Source of the DNA: Prorocentrum cordatum
Taxonomy: Eukaryota; Sar; Dinophyceae; Prorocentrales; Prorocentraceae
Assembly: GCA_963575745.1 (NCBI GenBank)
Contig: CAUYUJ010004725.1
Span: forward strand, 415,087-479,086
DNA length: 64,000 bases
Direction: 5' to 3'
Both the position numbers and the translations under genes were made by a program. The notes below the pieces were generated by a model. The model did no database searches. It worked only from the letters and a program-made list of their open reading frames with translations, and was not told the origin of the DNA. Each line of letters starts with the position of its first letter. Position 1 is the first letter of the stretch. Positions 32,283 to 41,333 of this stretch are shown one piece after another.

Positions 32283-33299
32283 GACGGAAGTCAGCAGGCT
32301 CCCCCGATTTGCTGCCCACGAAGCCTCCTCCCGGGCCCTGCGCTCCGCGTCGCCCTCGGCCAAGCGCACCCGCAGCTCCGCCTCCTCCCGGGCCCGCCGC
32401 GCCGCCTCGGCCGCCAGCTCCAGCTGCCGCCCGCGCACCTCCTCCGCCTCCTCCGCGCCGCGCCTCCGCGCCTCCTCGGCCTCCTCCCCCTCCGCGCAGC
32501 GCCGCCGCTGCTGGTCCTCCCACGCCCGCACCTCCGCCTCCCCGCGCGCCCGGCACCGCTCCTCCTCCCGCCGCGCCGCCTGCCCCGCCTCCTCCCGGGC
32601 CCGGCGCTCCGCCTCCTCGCGGGCCCCGCGCTCCGCCTCCTCCCACGCCCGGCGCCGCTCGGCCTCCTCCGCGGCGCGCCTCCTCTCGGCCTCCTCCTGC
32701 GCCGCCTCGTCCCGCACGCGGCGCCGCTGCTCCTCTGCTCGGATCACCTGCTCGGCCTCCTCTCGGGCCCAGAGCCGCTCCTCCTCGCGGACCTTCCGCT
32801 CCGCCTCCTCCTCCCATGCCTTGCGCCGCTCGGCCTCCTCCCAGGCCCTCCTCTCGGACTCCTCTCGGGCCCGTCTCTCCGCCTCCTCCTCCCACGCCTG
32901 GCGCCGCTCCTCCTCCTCCCGGGCCCTCCGCTCGGACTCCTCTCGGGCCCGTCCCTCCGCCTCCTCCTCCCACGCCTGGCGCCGCTCCTCCTCCTCCCGG
33001 GCCCTCCGCTCGGACTCCTCTCGGGCCCGTCTCTTCGCCTCCTCCTCCCACGCCTGGCGCCGCTCCTCCTCCTCCCGGGCCCTCCTCTCCGACTCCTCGC
33101 GGGCCCGTCTCTCCGCCTCTTCCTCCCACGCCTGGCGCCGCTCCTCCTCCTCCCGGGCCCTCCTCTCGCACTCCTCTCGGGCCCGTCTCTCCGCCTCCGC
33201 CTCGGCCCGGCACCGCTCCTCCTCGCGCACCTTCTGCTCCACCTCCTCTCCGGCGGGGAAGTTCGCCCCATCCCATTGGTGGCTCCCGCCACTGATGGG
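32268..33299 (-). CDS. Exon-like ORF: E/R/A-rich repetitive coiled-coil protein
   Basis: This is the most convincing host-type coding stretch. The minus frame is open from the stop at 33300-33302 to a stop at 32268-32270, about 343 codons. It begins PISGGSHQWDGANFPAGEE, directly after an AG in the context CATCAG that could be a 3' splice site. A highly charged helix follows. Four full copies of a 26-residue repeat (AERRAREESERRAREEEERR plus QAWEEE) correspond to an exact 78-bp DNA period (32891, 32969, 33047, 33125). The remainder is E/R/A heptad-like and ends SWAANRGSLLTSVMWRR. No ATG is in context; only a GTG lies at 33242. Such proteins are usually structural or scaffold-like and no function is assigned. 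Some long charged frames arise by chance from GC-rich repeats, hence moderate confidence. Confidence 0.5.
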   Translation of the reverse strand, partial: PISGGSHQWDGANFPAGEEVEQKVREEERCRAEAEAERRAREECERRAREEEERRQAWEEEAERRAREESERRAREEEERRQAWEEEAKRRAREESERRAREEEERRQAWEEEAEGRAREESERRAREEEERRQAWEEEAERRAREESERRAWEEAERRKAWEEEAERKVREEERLWAREEAEQVIRAEEQRRRVRDEAAQEEAERRRAAEEAERRRAWEEAERGAREEAERRAREEAGQAARREEERCRARGEAEVRAWEDQQRRRCAEGEEAEEARRRGAEEAEEVRGRQLELAAEAARRAREEAELRVRLAEGDAERRAREEASWAANRGSLLTSVMWRR

Positions 33300-33416
33300 T
33301 CAATTTGCCACCACCGCTGCCACAGCTGCGACGGGGGGGAAGGGAGGATGGGGAGGTCCTCCTCCTCCTCCTCCTCCTCCTCCTCCTCCTCCCTCTCCTA
33401 CCCATGGTAATGGTGG

Positions 33417-33730
33417 TGGAACATCCGCCCATCAATCACCACATCCTCACCGACCAAGAGCGCACAAAAGGGAACGCGAGCGCTTGGCACGACCGGGTGG
33501 CGAGGGCGGGGGCCGAACTCCCCTGGCACTCGCGAGTGCAGGTGGCTTACCAGTCCAAGCCTTTCCAGTGCACCCTCTTCTTGCCCCTCGGGGAAGAGCT
33601 CACCACTCCCCCCCACCTCAACGGAGCAATCTTTCCCACCTCGCTGGAGTTGGCTGGCAGTCTTGCATGGTGGCGCCCGTCCCTGACCAACTGCGGAAAT
33701 AGAGACGAATCGATGATGAAAATCCTGGTT
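33417..33730 (+). CDS. Possible exon, unknown protein
   Basis: Within a plus frame open from 33305 to 33862, this part has balanced composition unlike the repeats around it: INHHILTDQERTKGNASAWH, then LPWHSRVQVAYQSKPFQCTL, PHLNGAIFPTSLELAG. It follows a CTC microsatellite and runs into a CCAAGAGGC-type minisatellite (33740-33965), after which coding character is lost. No family recognised. It may be a gene fragment caught between repeats. Confidence 0.3.
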
Positions 33731-33739
33731 GGGCGGAGT

Positions 33740-33965
33740 CTCGGATTTTTAGGTCGGGGCCTCTTTGGACCCCCTTGGGGGCTCCTGTGGGGTGTTCTTG
33801 GGCCCTCATGGGGGCCTTTGAGCGTTTGGGCCCGTCCTGGGGGCGGTTTGGTGCATGTGTGAACATGGTTGTTTGGCGGCGCCTCGACTTTGATGGTTTG
33901 GTGGGGTTGGCCGGGCATCTCGGAGTTCTCTTGGAGCGCTCTTGGGGTGCTCTTGGGGTCTGTTG
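33740..33965 (-). repeat. CCAAGAGGC-type minisatellite (locus 7)
   Basis: GGCCTCTTTGGACCCCCTTG and TCTTGGAGCGCTCTTGGGG units. Confidence 0.65.
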
Positions 33966-34499
33966 CATCTCGACATCTGTTGGGCCCAACTTGGGCCATA
34001 GAACAGCCTCAGAAGGTGAGAAGGCGAATCTCATATACTGCTTCAGCTGGCCTTGCCAAGCCTGAGACGGACCCATGGGTGCACTGGCCCTACGATTTGG
34101 GCGATGGGACGTGTTGGCCCAATGGAACAGGAGAAGTCCTCCCCACGGGTCTGGACGTGGGGGTGGGCTCGATAGGCTGGAGCGTCCGAGCTGGCACCGG
34201 ATGCTTCTGCACGGCCACCGTGCTACCATAAGAAGCGCATACGAGGGAACGAAGACGAAGGGGCTATGCTGGCCACGCCGGGCCTGGGCCACAACACAGG
34301 TTCCACGGCACGGGTCCCAGGAGCGGTCCGAAAACCCGAGCCCCTCGCGAGCCCGGAGCGGTCCGCATTTCGGCGTCTTGGCTGGACGAAAACGCGGATG
34401 TCCCCGCCCGGCCGCCAGCACCTCTTCAAGAGGCCCCGCGGGCCGCAAGCTGGCTCGATGCTGCCTCGGGGTCCCACACAGACGCCCTCCACGGGCGGC

Positions 34500-34677
34500 C
34501 CAAATCCTGGAGGCGCTCAATGGTATAGGGGGCAAACAAGCCTACCTCGCTTTTGACCACCCTCGCTTCCAAGAGATACCAAGCGACGCCAAACTACGGC
34601 ATGTACTTGTCAGGCCGCTTGACGAGGAGGCGTATGGTATGACTTGGTTTTGCCTGGAAGCGAAAGCGGGGTAGGTA
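34500..34677 (+). CDS. Possible exon ending in GGTAGGT
   Basis: The plus frame GGKQAYLAFDHPRFQEIPSD, AKLRHVLVRPLDEEAYGMTW ends FCLEAKAG and stops. The DNA at the end, GCGGGGTAGGTAATT, includes a GTAGGT that could be a 5' splice donor. Upstream parts of the frame (from 34075) look less protein-like. Family unknown. From 34680 to 35610 I see no convincing gene, only short frames. Confidence 0.3.
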
Positions 34678-35616
34678 ATTCACGCTCTGATGGTAAGCAA
34701 TACCAGTGCCCCCTAACCCTTTGGGAGGGGTGTAAATCCCAGAGGGCCGAAGACAATAGGAATCGGGGGTCCTTCCTGTAGATACAGACGTAGTATCCCT
34801 AATGCGACGATGGGAACCTAGGTGATGCCACGTCTTCTCGATGACTCAAGGCTGCTCGATTACTATGTTGTCCTTCTTGCCTTGCGCTTCAAACGGGCTT
34901 CTCTAAGACCTCGAGATGGCCTCCAGGAAGGCCGAGAGGGCCAAGTCATATTCAATCGCGCGCGGAGGCCAGGCGTGCCCCACAATTGGAGACGGCGGTT
35001 GGCAACCGTGCAGAAGCACACGCTCCTCTAGACACATGAACAGGCGAGACCACGAACAAGAACCATTTTAGACCATGAACAGACCATGAACAGGCGCTTT
35101 CATGTGCGATTTGTACCGGATCGAAACTCCGATTACAGAGAAAACATGCAAAAGTGGCGTGTCATGTTGGCTATTCGAACACACATTGATGGTTTCAGTC
35201 CACCTTGACTTTGAGCGTCGCCGAGGCCGCTTGCCTGATCGCGTGCCTGCAATCGCGATTCACTCACAGGACTGCTCCACATGACTCACCTTGGCAGCGC
35301 GAAGACTGCCCAAGAGAGGCTTTTCTGGATCCAAGAATGGCGACGCTGATTGCGAGGCGAGAGCCTGGCAGGCTGGAGCGGCAGAGCGGGTGCGCTGCGG
35401 CTGGTGCCGCAAGTGCTGGGCGGCATTCTGATGGCACATTCCCAGACCCCCGACGTCATGGTCTTTTTCATGACGTCGACCCGGCAGCGGTCTCGACCCA
35501 TTCCCCCTGACCGGTTTCTCATCCTGAGTGGTTGTTTCACGGTCTCGAGGCCCGGTGGGGGCCCCCAGAGGTCGAAGTCAGCGGAAAGCCTCCGGTCGCG
35601 ATTTTTGAATGACTCG

Positions 35617-36175
35617 AAGGTTTGTGGATGCCACGACACTGGACACCCTAACAGCCCAATCATCGAATTAAACATGTGTTTCAAATGTCGCAAGAATATC
35701 CTGGAAATGTTTAAATCATGTTTTTCCGTTTTGAAAACAGTTTTTACACATGTTCTAGACATATGCAAATTATTTGGCAACATGCTTCCACTCCATTGAT
35801 CGTCCTCCACTATCGAAGGGGGCTGGGTTGCCGACGGCGACCTGCGTGCTGCAGGCTGCGGCCTCGGATGCCCGAAGAGAGCTCCTCGCGGGCTGCCGGC
35901 GGGGTGCCACGACGACTGGGGATGGAGGCGGGGACGGCCGACCCTGGGCGGGAGGGGGCGCCCATGCTCCACCAGGTCTGTGGATGCCACGACGATGGAC
36001 ACCCCAACAGTCCTACCATTGGATTGTAAATGTGTTTTAAACTGTAAGAAAACTGTTCTAAACATGTTCAAGCCTCTCTAAGCCATGCTTACATCATGTG
36101 AAAGACATGTTTTAGACATCTGGAAATGATTTGGCAACATGCTTCCTCTCCATTGATCGTCCTCCACAGCGCCAG
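35617..36175 (+). repeat. Pair of about 200-bp direct repeats
   Basis: 35617-35820 and 35969-36175 share GTGGATGCCACGACRMTGGA, AACATGTGTTT, AGACATVTG, ATTTGGCAACATGCTTCC and CCATTGATCGTCCTCCAC. They diverge in the middle. The 148 bp between is GC-rich and unrelated. They could be remnants of small LTR-like ends or a simple duplication. From 36180 to 36380 nothing is recognised. Confidence 0.75.
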
Positions 36176-36437
36176 GTGGAATCGAGCGCCAGGGCAGGTC
36201 GAGCCCGAGGTAGTCGCGGACGTGCCAAAGGGACACGATCGATGGTGAACGTTTTCTGCTCGGCGTAACGACATTGAGCGGAAAGGGGGGGGTCTGGCTC
36301 CAGGTCTCTGCTGGCCGAATGCGGCTGCTTGCAACAGGGCGTCCTACGAGGGAGACTTCCCCTGCATGGGTGGGGGGGGGGTGCGAGGGCCCGCGACGAT
36401 CAGCAAGACAATGAACAAAAAAACGAGCGCATGTGCC

Positions 36438-36670
36438 AGCCTGTCAGCCCTGTTCAGGAGTTTGCCAAGTATCACAGGGAATGGCATGAGCACTGGAAGG
36501 GCCGGGCCGACGCCGACGCTGCCGAGGCCCTTTCCCTTGTGCAAGGCGCCTTGGATGCGGTGGTCGAGTCGCAAGGCTACTGGGCGAAGGAACTCTTCCA
36601 CGTCACGGGTCCTGCTGTTGGCCGACGGGCTGCCAAGCTCGAGGCGGCCACGTGCCCGCAGGGAAGAGTC
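36438..36670 (+). CDS. Possible exon, helix-rich unknown protein
   Basis: The plus frame reads PVSPVQEFAKYHREWHEHWK, GRADADAAEALSLVQGALDA, VVESQGYWAKELFHVTG. It has protein-like composition and amphipathic spacing. It follows a C/T...CAG stretch that could be a splice acceptor. Beyond about 36700 the frame enters R/G-rich sequence and a TA microsatellite (36757-36783). No family recognised. Confidence 0.35.
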
Positions 36671-37084
36671 AGGCGGCGCGCAGAGGGGGACAAGGGGGAG
36701 GGGGGAAGGCCTCGTAGAGGGAGGCCGCTTCTTAGACAGTGCCGACACTACATACACGTGTATATATATATATATATGTATATAGACAAGGCCCGCGCCT
36801 TCCAAGAAACAGGGGTGCTTCGAAGACGCCTTCCCCCTACCCCTACCCCCTCTGCGTGGCCGACGAAGACACCCTGGGGGGCTGGGCTGGCGAGAGTTGC
36901 TCGAGGACGCGGCAGGCCTCCTCAATTCCATCACGGCCACGGGCCTGGCGCCCCCTGCGGAGCAGGAGGTCATGTCGGCGCAGCGCCGCTCGGCGGTGGG
37001 CGCAAGCCGATTGACCAGCTCAAGGCCCTGTACTTCGGTAGCAAGTCATGTGAGCACTGCGTATCCGTGTAATTGTGTCGCCAG

Positions 37085-37168
37085 CGTGCGCTAGCGTCGA
37101 CCGGCGTGTGGTAATCGATGAGATGGCGCCGATTTAGCGTCGATTAGCGTCGGTTAGACGTCGATCAG
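37085..37168 (-). repeat. 11-bp array, inverted orientation
   Basis: TTTAGCGTCGA units are the reverse complement of the 32028-32282 array. GAGATGGCGCCGATTTAGCG matches its right edge in inverse. This is the right bracket of a segment of about 5 kb. Confidence 0.8.
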
Positions 37169-37171
37169 CGT

Positions 37172-37435
37172 CACGCACACACACGCACGCACGCACGCAC
37201 ACACACAGACACAGACACAGACACAGACACAGACACAGACACAGACACAGACACAGACACAGACACAGACACAGACACACACACACGCACACACCCTCTG
37301 ACGACAATTCGTCCAGGATTCGCCTCTGCACGGGCTGGTGGGGAGGTTATTTCGGGCGTAGCCCAAAATTGTTTCTCACGAAGTAAACTCCGACTGGCTG
37401 ACTGACTGACTGACTGACTGACTGACTGACCACTG
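37172..37435 (+). repeat. CA/CAGACA and GACT microsatellites
   Basis: ACGC/CACA/CAGACA repeats run over 37172-37290. A pure GACT tetranucleotide run (about nine units) lies at 37395-37432. Confidence 0.95.
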
Positions 37436-37454
37436 ACTGGTCGCACCCGTTACG

Positions 37455-38580
37455 CGACGGTTTTATTCTCGGCGGCCGAGGGTTCAACCTATGGCGCAAC
37501 CAATGGGAGACAGGTTGTATTCTCAGCGGCCGAAGGCACAACCTATGGCGCAAACAATTGGAGACGGTTATATTCTCGGAGGCCGGGTGCGAAACCTATG
37601 GCGCAACCAATGGGAGACGGTTTTCCTCTCGGCCGCCGAAGGCGCAACCTACGGCGCAACCAATAGGAGACTGATATATTTTCTGCGGCCAGGAGCGCAA
37701 CCTATGGTGCAACCCGTAGGGAACGGTTATATTCTCGGCGGCCAGGGCACAATCTATGACGCAACCGATCGGAGACGGGTATATTGTCGGCCGCCGAGGG
37801 CGCAACCTATGGCGCGACGGATAAGCATAGGATTTATTCTCGGCGGCCGGGTGCGAAACCTATGGCGCAACCAATAGGAGATGGCTTTTTGCTCCGCGGC
37901 CGAGGGCGCAACCTATGGCGCAACGGATAGGAGTAGGTTTTAGTCTCGGCGGCCGAGGGCGCAACTTATGGCGCAACCAATTGGAGACGGTTTTGCTCTC
38001 GGCGGCCGAGAGCGCAACCTATGGCGCAACCGATAGGAGACAGGTTTATTTTCTCGGCCACCGAGGGCGGAACGTATGGCACAACCAATCGGAGACGGGT
38101 ATACTCTCTGCCGCCGAAAGCGCAACCTATGGCGCAACCAATAGGAGACGGTTTTCCTCTCGGCTGCCGAAAGCGCAACCTATGGCGCAACCAATAGGAG
38201 ACGGTTTTACTCTCGGCGGCCAACCTATGGTGCAACCAATAGGACTCGATTTAATTCTCGGCGACCGAGGGGGCAGCCGATGGCGCATCCAATAGGAGAC
38301 GGAGACGGCTTTTTGCTCTCGGCGGCCGAGGGCGCATCCTATAGCGCAACCGATAGGAGACGGTTTGATTCTCAGCGGCCGAGAACGCATCCTATGACGC
38401 AACCAATAGGAATCGGTTATATTCTCGGCGGCCGAGGCGCAACCTATGGCGCAACCAATAGGGGACGGTTTTAGCCGCCGAGGGCGCAACGTATGACGCA
38501 ACCAATAGGAGCAGGTTTTATTCTCGGCGGCCGAGGGCGCAACCTATGGCGCAACCATTCGGACGCGGTTCTGGCTCGCG
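37455..38580 (+). repeat. 53-bp minisatellite
   Basis: About 21 units of TATTCTCGGCGGCCGAGGGC, GCAACCTATGGCGCAACCAA, TAGGAGACGGTTT. AACCTATG occurs at 37486, 37540 and 37593 and onward at 53-54 bp steps. GCGGCCGAGGGC and GGCCGCCGA variants are frequent. No gene; short G/R/N-rich frames are artefacts. From 38580 to 38910 nothing further is recognised. Confidence 0.93.
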
Positions 38581-38681
38581 AAGCACGAGGAAGAGGACGA
38601 CGACGATCTGGATGGGGAGGACGACGGGGAGGACTACGAGTAGTACGAGGACAAGGTGTGGGCATTCGAATGCGTGCGGGG

Positions 38682-39617
38682 CTACGCCCGATTTATGCTC
38701 GCCGTTTGGGCTGGCGGCGGGGCCCAAGCGGCGAGCTGGCTTGTAATTATTTGGTCGGCGGCTTCGGGGCAGACCCGGCGCGGTCCAGCCTGCACCGGGC
38801 TGCACTTGCAACGAAGTGGGCACCCAGACGAGAGGAACCCAAGGTGCGGGAGGATGGGCGTGGGCGGGAAGGCCCGGAGGGGCGGGGGAGGCACGCTCAG
38901 GACGCACAGTCCGTGCGCGCGAGCCCCGGGGGCGTGTTGGCGGGTGCGCGCCACGAAGTCGAAGACCCCGTGCTCCCCCCGGTCCTCCAGCAGGCGGCGG
39001 CGCTCGTCCTCCTGGGCCCTGCGCTCGGCGTCGGCCGCGCGGCGCGCGGCCTCCTCTTTTGGGGGACGGACGATGACACAAACATAGAAGCTCTCGGATT
39101 TTCCTTCTCCTCCTCCTCCTCCTCCTCCTCCTCCTCCTCCTCCTCCTCCTCCTCCTCCTCCTCTCCTCTCGGAGGTCCGCGCGGATTTCTCGGATCGGCG
39201 CTGGAACCTCCCCTCCCTGGCGCGCGGAGCGCGCCAGGGGCGGCGCTGGAGGCGCAGCGCCGATCCGAGAAATCCGCGCGGACCTCCGAATTGTGATGTT
39301 GATGTCGCTGTTCGTTCCCTATCCTCCCGCTCCAAGTCCAACGCTGCCTGCGCCGCCTCGTCGAACGCCCGGCGCCGCGACTCCTCCTCCGCCTCCTGCT
39401 TGGGGACAGCAGTCGGGTCGGACCGGGACCAGTCGGGCACGCGGCTCCCCCTCGTCGTCGTCGTCCTCCTCCTCCTCCTCCTCTTCCTCGTCGTCCTCCT
39501 CCTCCTCTTCGTCCTCGTCGTCCTCCTCTTCGTCGTCGTCCTCCTCCTCCGCCTCCCCAGCCCCCCCCTGCACAGACGCGTGGCAAACACAGGCCCAGGG
39601 AGGAAGAACATGTGCAC
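38682..39617 (-). CDS. Coiled-coil ORF interrupted in frame by FB1 and poly-Gly tract
   Basis: An open minus frame of 311 codons has two protein-like parts. Codons for KQEAEEESRRRAFDEAAQAA, LDLEREDRERT lie at 39288-39404. PPKEEAARRAADAERRAQED, ERRRLLEDRGEHGVFDFVAR lies at 38913-39065. Both have E/R/A coiled-coil character like 32268-33299. Between them sit fold-back FB1 (39169-39289) and a CTC/GGA microsatellite read as poly-Gly, and the frame stays open through both. Ends of the true gene are unclear and splicing is possible. No function assigned. Confidence 0.4.
   Translation of the reverse strand: MHMFFLPGPVFATRLCRGGLGRRRRRTTTKRRTTRTKRRRRTTRKRRRRRRTTTTRGSRVPDWSRSDPTAVPKQEAEEESRRRAFDEAAQAALDLEREDRERTATSTSQFGGPRGFLGSALRLQRRPWRAPRAREGRFQRRSEKSARTSERRGGGGGGGGGGGGGGGGGGEGKSESFYVCVIVRPPKEEAARRAADAERRAQEDERRRLLEDRGEHGVFDFVARTRQHAPGARAHGLCVLSVPPPPLRAFPPTPILPHLGFLSSGCPLRCKCSPVQAGPRRVCPEAADQIITSQLAAWAPPPAQTASINRA
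39169..39289. mobile_element. FB1 fold-back element, copy B (perfect arms)
   Basis: Arms 39169-39203 and 39255-39289 are perfect 35-bp inverse repeats (TCGGAGGTCCGCGCGGATTT...). A second nested hairpin, CCCTGGCGCGC/GCGCGCCAGGG, sits at the centre (39215-39225 and 39229-39239). Perfect arms suggest recent insertion or gene conversion. Copy A is at 25112-25264. Confidence 0.9.
39455..39555 (+). repeat. CTC/CGTCGTCCTC microsatellite
   Basis: CGTCGTCCTCCTCCTC variants give poly-E/D or poly-S frames. The 39555-39860 interval has no recognised gene. Confidence 0.85.
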
Positions 39618-39864
39618 GATCGTGTTTCCCTGTCACATGCGGCGCGTGGATGTCGGGTTCCGCCTCCACGCTGCCCTGCGCCGACTGGGATCAGAGGACA
39701 AATTTCGAGCCTCGCCTTCGCGACCAAGCCGTGCCAAACGAAATGCGCATCATCGACTATAGGCAATCGAACACCCCTCGGGGGACAAAAAAGTCGGGGT
39801 GATGGTCGCATATGTCGATTTGCGTCTAATCGGATTCGCCGTCGATTTAAATGGTAACCAGCGG

Positions 39865-40116
39865 ATGCAATAAATGTTTCTGCAGTGTGGAGGCGGAAGG
39901 TGTGTTGTCCAAGCTATGCGGTGCAACCAATATTGTGTAAGGCTTGCGGCGTGAGCTACGGCGTGTCAGCAATATGGTGCAACATGCGGTATTCAAAAAA
40001 TGTGGCATCATGAACCACATGGTGCGCGTAGGATTGCAATATGAATACATGTATTTATAGGTCTATACATGCGTACTCGAACCACGCGCGACACGCGCGA
40101 ACGCTTAGGTTCTAGC
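39865..40116. repeat. Degenerate 15-mer tract and GGTTC hairpin copy 2
   Basis: GGTGCAACCAATATTG and ATGGTGCAACATGCGG words are loosely periodic and recall the AGATTGCACCAC family. At 40077-40116 GAACC...GGTTC and CGCGCG segments form a decayed version of the 26892 hairpin. A GCC/GTC trinucleotide patch lies at 40345-40435. No gene is seen from 40116 to 40743. Confidence 0.5.
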
Positions 40117-40743
40117 CGGCTGCGCAGTCGTTGCGCGTAGACCTTGCGCGAATCCACGATACCCACGATCTTGGCGCGTGGAGGTGCTTGGCCTTCTGGG
40201 GAATAGTTCCGGGCTCGGTAAGCGGTCGCGGAGCCGCGCGAGGATCGACGTGCGACGCGTCAGAACACTTCGGGCGTTTCCCAAACAGCGCAAAGGCCGT
40301 TGCTGCCACGGTGGACGAGGATGGCCTAAGTGGCCCGCGGCCGCCAGGCCGTCGCCGCCGCCGCCGCCGCGGCCGCAGTCGTCGCGACGCACGTCGCGAT
40401 CCTCGTCGCGGTGGTCGTGGTGGCGGTGGTGCTGGTCGCTCGTGAACGTGATCGAACCATTGCACGTTCTGGGGCGTGTTTTGCTTTTCCGTAGCCTCTG
40501 CGAGCCTCCGGACTCTGGAGATCTGGGGCCTCCAGGGCCTCCAGAGGCCTCCCCGGGCTCTCCTGAGACCCACTCAGGTCCCCAGCTCTAGAGGACAGCC
40601 TGGGAGGGCCCAAAAGGGCGCGAAGGGAGCTCCCAAACCGCCCCCAATCCCCCAATAAATTTGATACAAAAATAACGCAACGCCGTCCTTGACGAAGAAA
40701 CGGCTCGCATTTTGAATTTGCGAAACTCACGAGGCCGCGTTGA

Positions 40744-40933
40744 TGTGAGCGGACGTAGGGCCCGTGCGGATGCCGAATGGGGGCGGGAGAAATACTAGAG
40801 AGAGCGCGCTCATCCTCCATCCTCGCGAGGTTCGAAAGACTTGAGCCAAACACGATAGCTATGCAACGCTGCGCGGAGCGTCAGGAGCCCACAAGAGACC
40901 TCAAGGGACAGGGGGGCTAGAATTCAAAAGACG
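40744..40933 (-). repeat. 3' LTR
   Basis: Aligns along its whole length with 49998-50175 (shared TGTGAGCGGACGTAGGG, CTCGCGAGGTT, GAGCCAAACACGATAG, GTCAGGAGCCCACAAGAG, TTCAAAAGAC). In element orientation it ends ...CTCACA. Its start reads CGTCTTTTGAATT where the 5' LTR has TGTCTTTTGAATC. A purine run, AGTAGGGGG, lies just upstream as a possible polypurine tract. Confidence 0.85.
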
Positions 40934-41333
40934 GCACCCCCTACTTTAGTGCCCCGTGAGGTCTGAGATTATAGCAGGCACAGAACGGGCACCGTGCCCG
41001 CGCAGAACGCGCCCCCCCTGGGACCCCCCGCAAGAGCACCACCGAAGACGCTCCCAGAGCGACGGGCGCCGGACGGCGAACTTCGGGCGGGTGCCAAACT
41101 CGTCTCTCACGAGCACCTGCAGGCACGGGCTCATCCTCTTCCTCCTCCGGGCCTCCCTCGTGTCAAACGCTGCGGGCGTCCGACTAGCGCCGGCTGCGCT
41201 CGCGGGGGGGCCGCGCGAATCCGCCGGCCGCCTCAGCGGCCCTCTTCTCTTCTAGAGCGACGGGTGCTGGACGAAGCCTTCGGGCGGGTGCCGATCTCGT
41301 CTCTCGCGAGCTCTTCAGCTGCCTCTCCTCTCT

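Noticed and set aside
32744-33292. Arg/Gly-rich minus and Pro-rich plus frames over the coiled-coil region
   Set aside because: Shadows of the 78-bp repeat in other frames; only the E/R/A frame has helix-like periodicity and balanced hydrophobic positions.
40840-40865. Possible dinoflagellate spliced-leader relic in the LTR (minus strand TTTGGCTCAAG)
   Set aside because: Only 11 bases match the remembered leader end, the other LTR has a mismatch, and it lies inside the repeat, so chance is likely.
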